Source: Rhodobiaceae bacterium | GTDB taxonomy: Bacteria; Pseudomonadota; Alphaproteobacteria; Rhizobiales; Tepidamorphaceae | Assembly: GCA_020637985.1 (NCBI GenBank) | Contig: JACKJK010000010.1 | Location: 62,001 to 126,000 of the forward strand | DNA: 64,000 nt | Reading direction: 5' to 3' | In this document: positions 55,482 through 64,000 of the stretch, piece after piece | Layout: every line of letters begins with the position of its first letter | Position numbering within the stretch: the stretch's first letter is position 1 | Program-made: the position numbers and the translations under genes | The notes under the pieces: model-generated | Database searches by the model: none | What the model was told of the DNA's origin: nothing | Seen by the model: the letters and a program-made list of their open reading frames with translations, nothing else

Positions 55482-57020
55482 TCAACGCGGCGGGTCGGTA
55501 TCAGACGCCCCGTCGAAGCTCCTGTCGAGCGCGTCCTTCCTGATGCGCAGGCTTGGCGTGCGCGGAAAGTCGGACACTTCCTTCCAATAGCGCGGCACGT
55601 GGTGCCGGGGCATGTGGTCGCGCGCCCACCTTGCCAGTGCGGACGGGTCGAAGGCATGGCCGTCGCGCATCGTCACGAAGCACAGGATGTCGTGTTCGCC
55701 GATCTCGGCGGGGACGCCGACCACGGCGGTCTCGGCGATGGCCGGGTTGGCGGCGAGGGCGGCCTCGACCTCCCATGCGGAAATGTTCTCGCCGCGCCGG
55801 CGCAGCGAATCCGTCACCCGGCCGATGAAATAGTAGTTGCCGTCGCCATCGCGCCGGCCGAGGTCGCCGGTATGCAGGCGTCCGTCGCGCTTCAGCCTTG
55901 CGGTGGCATCTGGTGCATTGAGGTAGCCGGGAGTGAAGAGTTCGGACCAGCCGCTCGCGACGGTGAACTCGCCGGGCGTGCCGTCGGGCACGGCGTTGCC
56001 TTTTTCGTCGAGCAGGTCGACCTCGAACCAGGGAACCGGCGTGCCCACGGAGCCGAATTGGCCGTTGACGTTGACGGTGGTGAAGCTCGACGCTTCCGTC
56101 ATGCCGTAGACCTCGCGGATCGGAATTCCGAAGCGCAGCTGGAAGGCGCGCCAGACCTCGATGCGGCAGCCGCCGCCGAAGGCGAGGCGGACGGGATGGT
56201 CGCGGTCACCGGGGGTGGGCGGGCTCTTCAGCAGGATCTCGAGGATGCCGCCAAGGTAGTGCAGCTTGCTGACGGCGTGTTCGCGCACCTGGTCCCACAG
56301 GCGCGAGGCGCTGAAGCGCTCCACCACGACGAGGCGGACGTCGTGCACGAGCGCCATGACGAGGACCTGGCTGCCGCCGATGTGATGCAACGGCTCCCAC
56401 ATCAGCAAGACATCGCCATCGGTGCAGTCGCAGGCGCGCGCGGTGCCCGCGGCGGATGCCATCAGCATGCGCTCGGTGACCATCACGCCCTTGGGCGGGC
56501 CGGTGGTGCCGGAAGTGAAGAGGATCGCGCGCACGTCGTCCGGCGCGATGTCGGGCAGCGTGATGCCGCCTGTGGGCGCGCGTTGCTGCAGCGCCCAACC
56601 GTCGCTTTCCACGACTGGCACGCAGGGGTTAAGACCGGCCTCGCGTAGCCGCGCGACGGCGTCGCGCGTTGCGAAGGCCAGCACCGGATTCGTCGTTGCC
56701 AGCGCATGGGCGAGCGAGGGGCCGCGCGCTTCGGGATTGAGCGGGACCCACAGTGCGCCGGAGAGCGCGATGCCGAGGAAGAGGGCGCAGTGGTTCGCCC
56801 CGTTGCCGAGCATGGTGACGACGGGATCGCCGGGCAGGATGCCGCGCGCCACGAGGTCGGCGGCGATGGCGCGGGCGTGGTGGGCGAGTTCTCCGACGGT
56901 AACGGTGTGGCCATCGGCAACGAGGACGGTGCGATCCGGTTCGTCGCGTGCGCCTTGCGTCAGCAGTCCGGCGATGGTCGCGGCGAAGGGCGGCGTGGCC
57001 GCCCGGCTGCGGCTATCCAC
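55482..57020 (-). CDS. Acyl-CoA synthetase (AMP-forming), CaiC-like
   Basis: The 512-aa ANL-superfamily ligase activates a carboxylic acid as its CoA thioester. Motifs are RAILFTSGTTGPPKGVMVTE (P-loop), REVYGMTEASSFTTVNVNGQ, LHTGDLGRRDGDGNYYFIGR and SLRRRGENISAWEVEAALAA, plus a C-terminal RIRKDAL lysine. The GTG at 57020 overlaps the upstream hydratase stop by eight bases. It resembles carnitine/crotonobetaine-CoA ligases, but the substrate is unproven. It is the last gene of a four-gene operon. Confidence 0.9.
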   Translation of the reverse strand: MDSRSRAATPPFAATIAGLLTQGARDEPDRTVLVADGHTVTVGELAHHARAIAADLVARGILPGDPVVTMLGNGANHCALFLGIALSGALWVPLNPEARGPSLAHALATTNPVLAFATRDAVARLREAGLNPCVPVVESDGWALQQRAPTGGITLPDIAPDDVRAILFTSGTTGPPKGVMVTERMLMASAAGTARACDCTDGDVLLMWEPLHHIGGSQVLVMALVHDVRLVVVERFSASRLWDQVREHAVSKLHYLGGILEILLKSPPTPGDRDHPVRLAFGGGCRIEVWRAFQLRFGIPIREVYGMTEASSFTTVNVNGQFGSVGTPVPWFEVDLLDEKGNAVPDGTPGEFTVASGWSELFTPGYLNAPDATARLKRDGRLHTGDLGRRDGDGNYYFIGRVTDSLRRRGENISAWEVEAALAANPAIAETAVVGVPAEIGEHDILCFVTMRDGHAFDPSALARWARDHMPRHHVPRYWKEVSDFPRTPSLRIRKDALDRSFDGASDTDPPR

Positions 57021-57789
57021 GCCTGACGCCGCCGCGCGCGGCGAGGAAATCAGTGGTCGTCTTCTGCGGCTCGCCGGAGGTGAAGGATTCGCGGTGGTGG
57101 CGCTTGGCGGCGGCCACTGCATCGCGAAGGCCCGGTTCCAGCACCTCGAAGAAGCGCCGTTTGATGAGGCGCATGGCCGTCTGCGGCTTGGCGGCGAGTT
57201 CGCGGGCGATCTCCTGCGCCTTGTCCATGACGATGTCGCGCGGCACCACGTGGTGCAGCACGCCGAGACGCAGCGCCTCCTCGGCATCCAGCAAGCGGCC
57301 GGTCAGCGTCAGTTCGATGGTGCGCGAAAGGCCTAGCACCTCCTTCATGATCCATGGCCCGGTGATGGAAGCGATGCCGGAATTGATCTCCGGCTGGCCC
57401 ATGCGCACGTCCAGGTGGCCGATCCGGATGTCGGTGAGCAGCGCGAACTGGAAGGCGGAACCGGCGGCGACGCCGTTGATGGCTGCGACGACGGGTTTCT
57501 CCAATGCACGCACGGCGCGGTAGAGGTCGGCGAATTCATCGATCCAGATTTCCGCTCGGTCGGCGTCGAAGCCGGTCGCCTCGTTGAGATCCTGGCCGGC
57601 GCAGAAGGCGCGCCCGCCCGCGCCGGTGATGACGACGGCGCGGATGGCGTCGTTGCGGCCGGCATCGTCCAGCACCTCGATCAGGCGCTTGCGCATCGCC
57701 GTGTTCCAGGCGTTGAGCCGTTCAGGCCGGTTGAGGGTGACGGTCAGGATGCCTTCGGACGTGGTGGCGAGAATGGTGTCGTGCGACAT
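57013..57789 (-). CDS. Enoyl-CoA hydratase/isomerase
   Basis: The 258-aa crotonase-fold protein has RAFCAGQDLNEATGFDADRA and INGVAAGSAFQFALLTDIRI (oxyanion hole). Both positions of the crotonase catalytic glutamates are Glu: QPEIN and RTIELTLTG. It therefore looks able to hydrate an enoyl-CoA. The ATG at 57789 (MSHDTILATTSEG) is used; 12 more codons are open upstream. It overlaps the CoA-ligase gene, so the two act in the same pathway. Confidence 0.9.
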   Translation of the reverse strand: MSHDTILATTSEGILTVTLNRPERLNAWNTAMRKRLIEVLDDAGRNDAIRAVVITGAGGRAFCAGQDLNEATGFDADRAEIWIDEFADLYRAVRALEKPVVAAINGVAAGSAFQFALLTDIRIGHLDVRMGQPEINSGIASITGPWIMKEVLGLSRTIELTLTGRLLDAEEALRLGVLHHVVPRDIVMDKAQEIARELAAKPQTAMRLIKRRFFEVLEPGLRDAVAAAKRHHRESFTSGEPQKTTTDFLAARGGVRRG

Positions 57790-57864
57790 GGCGGGGCCGG
57801 ATGCGAGAGGTTGGTTTGCTATCAAGTGAAGCCGATCGCGCGGGCACGGGCAAGCGCGATCGCG

Positions 57865-58854
57865 CTACCAGCGCCGCGTCGGGCGGCGAATGGCGAGGTG
57901 GCGGCGGCGCTGGCGTTCGCGCCAGAACACGTAGATGCCGGAACCGGCGATCATGGCGATGCCGGTCATGGTCAGCGGGCCGGGGAACTCGTTCCACAGC
58001 AGCCAGCCCCAGAAGATCGCCATGGGAAGCTCGACATACTCGAAGGGGGCGATGGTTGCGGCGTTCGCCGAGCGGTAGGCCGCCGATACCGTGTAGCTGA
58101 TGACGGCGGAGACGACACCGAGCGTGAGCAGCCGCCAGATGTCGCCGGGCTCCGGCCAGCGCCAGGCGCGCAGCAGGAAGTCGATGCTCTCGTTGGGCGC
58201 GTCGGCGGCGAAACGCCCGTCGCCGGCGACAAAGCCGAAGGCCAGGCTGACGACGACGAAGGTGAACTGGATGTAGACGGCAAGCGCGGAGGCGCGCGAG
58301 GCGATGCCGAGCCTGCGGGTGAGGATCTGCGTGAACGCATAGGCGAGCGCGGCGACGATCGGCAGCAGGGCGATCGCCCGCGAGGCGGTCATCGACATCA
58401 TCGAGGAGCCCGGCTGCAGCATGACGACGACGCCGGCGAAACCGGCGAACACCGCGAGCAGGCGGCGTCCGCCGACCTTTTCTCCCAGCAGCGGGACGGA
58501 CAGGATGGTGATGAACAGCGGGGCGACGAAGAACAGTGCCGTCGCGTCGGCGAGCGGCATCGCCGCGATCGCCAGGAAGAACGTCATGTTGGCGATGGTG
58601 ATCAGGATGCCGCGCAGCGCGTGCAGGAACGGCGTGGAGGTCTTCAGGACCGCAAGTCCGCCATCAAAGGCGACGATGACGAGGCACAGGACGAGGCCGA
58701 TCGCGGAGCGCGCGAAGATGATCTCGTGCAGCGGGTAGCCGCCCGACAGGTCCTTGATCAGCATGTCGTTGATCGAGATCGCGAACATGCCGATGACGAT
58801 CAGCGCGATGCCGAGCGTCGGGTTGTCGGTGCTCGATGACGTGCCGGATTGCAT
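57865..58854 (-). CDS. EamA/DMT-family transporter
   Basis: The 329-aa protein has ten membrane segments in two EamA repeats (about 15-145 and 165-305). The first starts LGIALIVIGMFAISINDMLI; the second repeat includes LPIVAALAYAFTQILTRRLG and IAPFEYVELPMAIFWGWLLW. The basic tail ends RRHLAIRRPTRRW. DMT permeases usually export metabolites. It lies between the tautomerase and the hydratase genes, 75 bases before the latter. Confidence 0.9.
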   Translation of the reverse strand: MQSGTSSSTDNPTLGIALIVIGMFAISINDMLIKDLSGGYPLHEIIFARSAIGLVLCLVIVAFDGGLAVLKTSTPFLHALRGILITIANMTFFLAIAAMPLADATALFFVAPLFITILSVPLLGEKVGGRRLLAVFAGFAGVVVMLQPGSSMMSMTASRAIALLPIVAALAYAFTQILTRRLGIASRASALAVYIQFTFVVVSLAFGFVAGDGRFAADAPNESIDFLLRAWRWPEPGDIWRLLTLGVVSAVISYTVSAAYRSANAATIAPFEYVELPMAIFWGWLLWNEFPGPLTMTGIAMIAGSGIYVFWRERQRRRHLAIRRPTRRW

Positions 58855-58957
58855 CGCGAATTGCCCGCCTCGGCTGACGATGGGTGATCGGCCGAGGCGG
58901 ATCGCGGGTACACTATGGCGAGGCGGCGGCGACTGCCACTGGATTCGCGTTTGCGGG

Positions 58958-59338
58958 TCAGGCGTATTGCGCCAGCCCGTTGCCGAAGGACCAGTTCTCC
59001 TTGGCGGTTTCGACAAGATTGATGAACACGTCCTCCTTGCGCAGGCCGGGCGCGGCGGCGAGGTTTTCGGCGATGCGCGCGAACAGCTGCTTCTTCTGCT
59101 CGATCGTGCGGGTGTTGGAGCAGGTGATCTGGATGATGACCAGGTCGTCGGAGCGGGCAATGTCGAGATAGTGGCGGCCGAACCAGAAGGTTTCCTCGTC
59201 GTGCTCGTGGACCATCATGAAGCGGTCGTCGGCGGGCACCTCGAAGGTCTCGCGCATGGCGTCGTAGACGCCCTTCATGATGCTCTTGCGGTATTTCGCG
59301 GATTGTCCCTTGCGCAGGCAGATGCGGGTCAGCGGCAT
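58958..59338 (-). CDS. Tautomerase-family protein
   Basis: The 126-aa protein begins MPLTRICLRKGQSAKYRKSI, giving the N-terminal catalytic Pro after Met removal. It has two beta-alpha-beta units, the second starting DDLVIIQITCSNTRTIEQKK, as in the longer tautomerase-like proteins. VFINLVETAKENWSFGNGLA ends it, a pattern of the group that includes hydratase/tautomerases. It is the first gene of the minus-strand operon and divergent from lysR. The substrate is unknown. Confidence 0.85.
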   Translation of the reverse strand: MPLTRICLRKGQSAKYRKSIMKGVYDAMRETFEVPADDRFMMVHEHDEETFWFGRHYLDIARSDDLVIIQITCSNTRTIEQKKQLFARIAENLAAAPGLRKEDVFINLVETAKENWSFGNGLAQYA

Positions 59339-59379
59339 GGCGTCGTGTCCTCTTCATGGGGGGCGATGTCGATTGCGCG

Positions 59380-59443
59380 ACGCTATGCGTTCCTGTATCA
59401 TTGTTTAAATGAATTTATTATATATCAAAAATCGTAAAATCAA
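59380..59443. promoter_or_regulatory. AT-rich LysR/tautomerase divergent promoter
   Basis: The last 50 or so bases before the lysR start are strongly AT-rich (TTTAAATGAATTTATTAT), in sharp contrast to the GC-rich genome. It lies between divergent genes, as expected for a LysR-type control region with the -10 elements of both promoters. Confidence 0.55.
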
Positions 59444-60322
59444 ATGACTCGGATCCCCACTCTCGACGTCGACTGGCTGCGCGCCTTCGTCAGCGTCTCG
59501 GATACGCGCAGCTTCACCGCGGCCGGCGAAGGGCTGGCCGCCACCCAGTCGACGATCAGCGTTCGCATCCGCAAGCTGGAAGAACGGCTGGGGCAGCGCC
59601 TGCTGGAGCGCAATCCGCGGCTGGTCGAACTGACGGCGCAGGGCGAGCGGTTCCTGGACGATGCTCGCCGGGTTCTGCGGATGCACGACGAGGCGGCGGC
59701 GCGGGCGATCGGCCTGCCGCAGAGGCGGGCCTTCGAGATCGGCGTCAGCGACCATGCCGCCGGAAGCCTGCTGCCGGGCGTGCTCGCCTCTCTGCGCGAT
59801 GAGTTGCCAGGCACGCAGTTTCTGGTCACGGTCGGCTTCTCGCGCCAATTGCTTGCCGCGTTCGAGGCGGGCCGTTTCGATGCGGTGATCGGCAGCCACC
59901 AGGAGGCCGGGGCGGATGGCGAGGTCCTGCTGCATGACCAACTGGTATGGACTTGTGCGGGGGACTTCGAGTGGCGCGGCGACGGCGCGGCGCTGCCGCT
60001 GGTCTCGCTCGCGCCGCCGTGCACGATCCGCGATGTCGCGGCGAGCGCGCTGGGCGCTGCCGGCATCGGCTGGCACAGCGTGTTCATCGGCACGGGCGTC
60101 GCCGCCGTCCAGGCGGGCATTTCCGCAGGTCTCGGGGTGGCGTGTCTCGACACGCGCAATGTGCCGGCCGGCTGCCGTGTGATCGGCGGGGAGGCGGGTC
60201 TGCCCGAACTGCCAAAGACGCAGGTCGTGATGCGGATGCGGGATGGTACTGCAGGGGGAGCACGCGTTCGCGGCGCCGTGGCCGCTGCCTTCAGGCAGGC
60301 GTGCGGCGCCGGGCTGGCCTAG
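59444..60322 (+). CDS. LysR-family transcriptional regulator
   Basis: The 292-aa LysR regulator has the N-terminal winged-helix: LDVDWLRAFVSVSDTRSFTA, AAGEGLAATQSTISVRIRKL and EERLGQRLLERNPRLVELTA. The effector domain follows to the end. It is divergent from the tautomerase-EamA-hydratase-ligase operon and is the natural regulator of it. The stop overlaps the end of the next, convergent gene by four bases. Confidence 0.95.
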   Translation: MTRIPTLDVDWLRAFVSVSDTRSFTAAGEGLAATQSTISVRIRKLEERLGQRLLERNPRLVELTAQGERFLDDARRVLRMHDEAAARAIGLPQRRAFEIGVSDHAAGSLLPGVLASLRDELPGTQFLVTVGFSRQLLAAFEAGRFDAVIGSHQEAGADGEVLLHDQLVWTCAGDFEWRGDGAALPLVSLAPPCTIRDVAASALGAAGIGWHSVFIGTGVAAVQAGISAGLGVACLDTRNVPAGCRVIGGEAGLPELPKTQVVMRMRDGTAGGARVRGAVAAAFRQACGAGLA

Positions 60323-60870
60323 AGACGGCCGAGGAACGCGGTGAAGGTCATCAGGCCTTCCGGCCACGGGCCGTGGCCGCTGTCGGCGTTGATGTGGCCG
60401 GCGTCGCCCGCCTCGACCAGCAGCGAACCCCAGGCGTTGGCAAGGTCGGCGGCGGCCTCGAGGCTGGCGTAGGGGTCGGTCTTGCTGGCGATAAGCAGCG
60501 AGGGAAAGGGCAGGGGATCGCGCGGCACGGGCACGAACGCGCGGGCATCTGAAACCATGGACAGGCGGGTTTCGAGGTCGGGCGGCGCGACGATGAAGGC
60601 GCCGCGGATATCGCCTTCGGGCAGGTGCGGCGCGGCGTGCGCCAGTGCCATGGTGCCGAGCGAATGGGCGATGAAGACGACCGGGCGGCCTGCCCGCTCG
60701 ACATGCTCGACGATGCGCGCGGTCCAGGCTTCCGGTTCGGGCTTCCACCATTCGTCCTGCTCGACGACGGTTGCCGTCGCGATGCGGCTTGCCCAGCGGC
60801 GATACCAGTGGTTGTCGGTGCCCCCGCCGAGCCCCGGCAGGACGAGCAGGTCCGCCTCGCGCGCCTTCAT
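60319..60870 (-). CDS. RBBP9/YdeN-type alpha/beta hydrolase
   Basis: The 183-aa protein is of the RBBP9/YdeN serine hydrolase family: LLVLPGLGGGTDNHWYRRWA, VVFIAHSLGTMALAHAAPHL (catalytic Ser in HSLG) and KTDPYASLEAAADLANAWGS (acid residue). GDAGHINADSGHGPWPEG holds the His. Its role is unknown; it is coupled to purB, starting one base after its stop. The ATG at 60870 is used. Confidence 0.9.
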   Translation of the reverse strand: MKAREADLLVLPGLGGGTDNHWYRRWASRIATATVVEQDEWWKPEPEAWTARIVEHVERAGRPVVFIAHSLGTMALAHAAPHLPEGDIRGAFIVAPPDLETRLSMVSDARAFVPVPRDPLPFPSLLIASKTDPYASLEAAADLANAWGSLLVEAGDAGHINADSGHGPWPEGLMTFTAFLGRL

Positions 60871-60871
60871 C

Positions 60872-62185
60872 TCACGCCTTCGATGAGCCGAAGACGCGCT
60901 CGAAGATCGTGTCGACGTGCTTGAAATGGTAGCCGAGATCGAACAGCGCCTCGAGCTGCGCGTCCGACAGTTTCGCGCTGACCTCGGCATCGTTCTTCAG
61001 GAAGGTCAGGAAGTCGCCTTCGCCGCGCCACACCGGCATGGCGTTGCGCTGCACGAGGCGGTAGGCGTCCTCGCGGCTGACGCCGGCCTCGACGAGTGCG
61101 AGCAGGACGCGCTGGGAATGCACCAGCCCGCCGAGCGCATCGAGGTTCTTCTGCATCCGCTCGGGATAGATCAGCAGCTTGTCGACGACGCCGGTCAGGC
61201 GCGCGAGCGCGAAATCCAGCGTGATCGTCGCGTCGGGGCCGATCATGCGCTCGACGGAGGAGTGCGAAATGTCGCGCTCGTGCCACAGGGCGACGTTCTC
61301 CATGGCGGGCAGCGCGTAGGCGCGCACCATGCGCGCCAGGCCGGTGAGGTTCTCGGTCAGGACGGGATTGCGCTTGTGCGGCATCGCCGAGGAACCTTTC
61401 TGGCCGGGCGAGAAATACTCCTCCGCCTCCAGCACTTCCGTGCGCTGCAGGTGGCGCACCTCGACCGACAGCCGCTCGATGGACGAGGCGATAACGCCGA
61501 GGGTGGCGAAGAACATCGCGTGGCGGTCGCGCGGGATCACCTGGGTGGAGACCGGCTCCGGCGTCAGGCCGAGCTTTTCACTGACAAAGGCCTCGACGCG
61601 TGGGTCGACGTTGGCGAAGGTGCCCACCGCGCCGGACAGGGCGCAGGTCGCGATTTCCGCGCGCGCCGCAATCAGGCGGGTCTTGCAGCGGGAGAACTCG
61701 GCGTAGGCCTCCGCCATCTTCAGGCCGAAGGTGACCGGCTCGGCGTGGATCCCGTGGCTGCGCCCGATGGTTGGCGTCATCTTGTGCTCGAATGCGCGCT
61801 TGCGAATGGCCGCCAGCAGGGCATCTAGGTCGGCGAGCAGAATGTCGGCAGCGCGCGCCAGCTGGACGTTGAAGCAGGTGTCGAGCACGTCCGACGACGT
61901 CAGACCCTTGTGCACGAAGCGGGCGTCCTCGCCAACGTGCTCGGCGAGATGGGTGAGGAAGGCGATGACGTCGTGCTTGACCTCGCGTTCGATCTCGTCG
62001 ATGCGCGCAACGTCGAACTCGGCCTTGCTGCCGCGCTCCCAGATCGTGTCGGCGGCTGATTGCGGGATTTCGCCGATCGCGGCCATGCCTTGCGCGGCGT
62101 AGGCCTCGATCTCGAACCAGATGCGGAATTTCGTTTCGGGCTGCCAGATGGCAACCATGTCGGGGCGGGAATAGCGCGGGATCAC
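60872..62185 (-). CDS. purB: Adenylosuccinate lyase PurB
   Basis: PurB (437 aa) acts twice in purine synthesis, on SAICAR and adenylosuccinate. It begins IPRYSRPDMVAIWQPETKFR, has HKGLTSSDVLDTCFNVQLAR and GRSHGIHAEPVTFGLKMAEA, and the signature GSSAMPHKRNPVLTENLTGL with the catalytic loop. A GTG at 62185 is the likely start because the homologous N-terminus begins there. It is not linked to the purC operon. Confidence 0.97.
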   Translation of the reverse strand: MIPRYSRPDMVAIWQPETKFRIWFEIEAYAAQGMAAIGEIPQSAADTIWERGSKAEFDVARIDEIEREVKHDVIAFLTHLAEHVGEDARFVHKGLTSSDVLDTCFNVQLARAADILLADLDALLAAIRKRAFEHKMTPTIGRSHGIHAEPVTFGLKMAEAYAEFSRCKTRLIAARAEIATCALSGAVGTFANVDPRVEAFVSEKLGLTPEPVSTQVIPRDRHAMFFATLGVIASSIERLSVEVRHLQRTEVLEAEEYFSPGQKGSSAMPHKRNPVLTENLTGLARMVRAYALPAMENVALWHERDISHSSVERMIGPDATITLDFALARLTGVVDKLLIYPERMQKNLDALGGLVHSQRVLLALVEAGVSREDAYRLVQRNAMPVWRGEGDFLTFLKNDAEVSAKLSDAQLEALFDLGYHFKHVDTIFERVFGSSKA

Positions 62186-62320
62186 GGCAGATGTCCGGAA
62201 ATCTGGGGCGGCGGACCGAAGTTCGAGTCGCCGCCGGGGCAAACGATGCGCCGACAAGTACCAGAGCTGCGCTGGCGGCTCAATGTGACCCGGTGCTCCG
62301 AAGCCTCAAAGAGGCGCGCC

Positions 62321-63067
62321 TCAAAGACGCACGGGAACCGCGATCAGACGGCGGCTGGGGCCCTCGAAGCCGACCTGCAGGACGGAGATCATCGCGACCG
62401 CGCGCCCGGCAGGCTCGCTCATCGGCATCACGATGCCGGCGACCTGGTAGTCGAGCGGGCAGTTGCGGCTCTTCGGGATCGAGGTATCGCGGTAGATCTC
62501 GACTCCATCTAGCGCCAGCGCGAAACCGAAGGTCTGGCCCATCTGGGCGCACATCGGCTGGTCGGGGAGATTGACGGTGGTCAGCGTCAGCTTGCGCGCC
62601 GCGTCGATGTGGGGAAATACCGGGGCGGCATGGAAGGCCAGCGCGCGGCGGTTGGCGTCTTCCTCCCCGGGCGGATCGGCGGCGACGAGGCGGCCGGGTT
62701 GCGAGATGGCGTAGGTGGCAAGGGCGCCGGCGGCATCGGCATGCACCTGTGCCAACGTCTGGCCGACGCTCGCGGCTTCGTTCTCGATCAGTGCGCGGAA
62801 GGGCGCGCCGCCGACATACTTGTCCTGGTCAAGGTCGATGACGTAGAGGGTGGCATAGGGGAAACCGGAACCATCCTGCCGGCCATATTCGGCAAACGCG
62901 TAGTGGCTGGCGTTGTTCGAGTAGCCGACAATCTGCCAGGCGGCGAGGTCGCCGGCCGAAGCGCGCGAGGGCAGCAGGGCAAGCAGCGCGGCGACAAGAA
63001 ACAGGATTGCCGCAATGGCCAGCCTGGTGCGGCCTGTCGGCTGCCTTGCGTAGATCGGATACGCCAT
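62321..63067 (-). CDS. DUF2259 predicted secreted protein
   Basis: The 248-aa precursor has a Sec signal (RLAIAAILFLVAALLALLPS, cleavage near ASAGD). The mature part starts WQIVGYSNNASHYAFAEYGR and has QDGSGFPYATLYVIDLDQDK, the DUF2259 signature. It is exported to the periplasm; no function is known. The ATG at 63067 has GGGAGGAG upstream; a TTG two codons earlier is less likely. It is divergent from an FAD oxidase gene. Confidence 0.8.
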   Translation of the reverse strand: MAYPIYARQPTGRTRLAIAAILFLVAALLALLPSRASAGDLAAWQIVGYSNNASHYAFAEYGRQDGSGFPYATLYVIDLDQDKYVGGAPFRALIENEAASVGQTLAQVHADAAGALATYAISQPGRLVAADPPGEEDANRRALAFHAAPVFPHIDAARKLTLTTVNLPDQPMCAQMGQTFGFALALDGVEIYRDTSIPKSRNCPLDYQVAGIVMPMSEPAGRAVAMISVLQVGFEGPSRRLIAVPVRL

Positions 63068-63172
63068 TTTCAACTCCTCCCATCCGTTGTGGTTATCGCG
63101 ATTATCCGGATGTCCAGACTCGATTTGGGTTGTAGTCTGGCGTCAATCAAGACGAGCGCGGATGAACGTGCG

Positions 63173-64000
63173 ATGAACCAGAACAGGCAAGACCTTGCTG
63201 TCGTGGGAGGCGGCGTTGTCGGGATTTGCGCCGCGCTGTTCGCCCAGCGGGCCGGATTCGATGTCACTCTGATCGACCCGCGCGAGCCGGGATCGCAGAC
63301 ATCCTTCGGCAATGCGGGGATCGTTTGCGGCGGGCACTACGTGCCGACCGCGATGCCGCGCGCGCCGCTGGAAATCCTCAAGCTTGCCCTGAACCAGACG
63401 ACCTATGCGTGCTACAGGCCAGCCGCGCTGCCGGGGTTTCTCGGTTGGCTCGCCGCGTTCTGGAAGGAGAGCGCGCCGGTAAACCTCTACGCCACGGCGC
63501 GGGAGGCGCTGCCGGCGATGGCGCATACGGTTGCGCTGCATCGCAAGCTGTTGAACGAGGCGGGCGCAGGAGAGTTGCTGCGCGACACCGGTTGGCTGGC
63601 GGTGTTCCGCTCGCAGCAGGACTTCGACGCGGTGCGGCCGGAACTCGATTTCGCGCGCGATGCGGGCATTCCCTTCGACGTTCTCAGCATGGTGGAGGCG
63701 CGGTTGCTGGAGCCCAACCTCAATCCGGTGTTCGAGTGCGCGGTGAACTGGCGGGCGAATTCCTCCGTCAGCGATCCCTTCGCGGTCAGCCAGGCCTACC
63801 TTAAGCTGTTCCGCCAGGCTGGCGGCAGCGTGCAGCAGACCTCGGCGCTGAGCATCCAGCCGCACGATGATCGCTGGCGGGTGGAGACGCGGGACGGTTC
63901 GCACTATTGCGGCCAGGTGGTCGTCGCCGCCGGCGCCTGGTCGATGGAACTGCTGGAGCCGCTCGGCTACCGCTTTCCGCTGAAGCCCAAGCGCGGCTAT
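63173..64000 (+). CDS. FAD-dependent amino-acid oxidase/dehydrogenase, 3' end missing
   Basis: The 276 codons visible encode a DadA-type FAD oxidoreductase. The dinucleotide motif VVGGGVVGICAALFAQRAGF is at the start, and TSFGNAGIVCGGHYVP follows. VVVAAGAWSMELLEPLGYRF and LKPKRGY end the visible part, as in D-amino acid dehydrogenases. The frame runs off the window without a stop. The substrate cannot be told from DadA-like members alone. Confidence 0.9.
   Translation, partial: MNQNRQDLAVVGGGVVGICAALFAQRAGFDVTLIDPREPGSQTSFGNAGIVCGGHYVPTAMPRAPLEILKLALNQTTYACYRPAALPGFLGWLAAFWKESAPVNLYATAREALPAMAHTVALHRKLLNEAGAGELLRDTGWLAVFRSQQDFDAVRPELDFARDAGIPFDVLSMVEARLLEPNLNPVFECAVNWRANSSVSDPFAVSQAYLKLFRQAGGSVQQTSALSIQPHDDRWRVETRDGSHYCGQVVVAAGAWSMELLEPLGYRFPLKPKRGY

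Overview
This GC-rich window comes from an alphaproteobacterium, most likely of the order Hyphomicrobiales (Rhizobiales) or a close relative. The basis is an alphaproteobacterial flagellar gene set (FlaF, FlbT, FliX, MotE, DUF6468), a CckA kinase, an SOS box of the GTTC-N7-GTTC type in front of recA, a PurLQS-type purine operon, the F1-ATPase zeta inhibitor DUF1476, and a compound palindromic repeat of the kind scattered through Rhizobiales genomes. No tRNA, rRNA, CRISPR array, prophage or insertion sequence was seen.

Positions 1-26851 form a flagellar supercluster made of several divergent operons. They are flgK-flgL (+), flbT-flaF, flagellin and flaG-like genes (-), flgI-flgJ-flgN (-), fliX and dksA (+), flgF-flgG-flgA-flgH (-), fliL-fliM-DUF6468-motE-TPR protein (+), fliO-fliP (-), and flgB-flgC-fliE-fliQ-fliR-flhB (+). 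The cell-cycle kinase gene cckA follows flhB. Intergenic regions carry a recurring dyad GGCAA-N3-TTGCC (near 6829, 9696, 14634-14679, 23158 and 23291), two strong sigma-54 promoter matches (flgI and flgF), and full or near matches to the CtrA box TTAA-N7-TTAA (flbT, flagellin, fliX, the TPR gene, flgB). This is the architecture expected of a Caulobacter-type CtrA to sigma-54/FlbD/FliX flagellar hierarchy.

Positions 26961-47100 hold cckA, recA, alaS, a MloK1-like cyclic-nucleotide-gated K+ channel next to a Kef-type antiporter, icd, a GFA/HxlR divergent pair with a duplicated operator, an HD-domain protein, trmJ, murI, rpsD, a Tat-exported metallo-beta-lactamase-fold protein, and dispersed glycan genes (two FkbM methyltransferases, a GT2 and another glycosyltransferase-like protein).

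Positions 47125-52635 are one long minus-strand operon: purC-purS-DUF4336-purQ-purL-bolA-small membrane ORF-grxD. The DUF4336 gene appears to start at a non-canonical ATC codon. Positions 52949-64000 contain DUF1476, an HpcH/HpaI aldolase, a nicotinate phosphoribosyltransferase, a LysR-linked operon of unknown substrate (tautomerase, EamA permease, enoyl-CoA hydratase, acyl-CoA ligase), an RBBP9-type hydrolase, purB, a DUF2259 secreted protein and a truncated FAD-dependent amino-acid oxidase.
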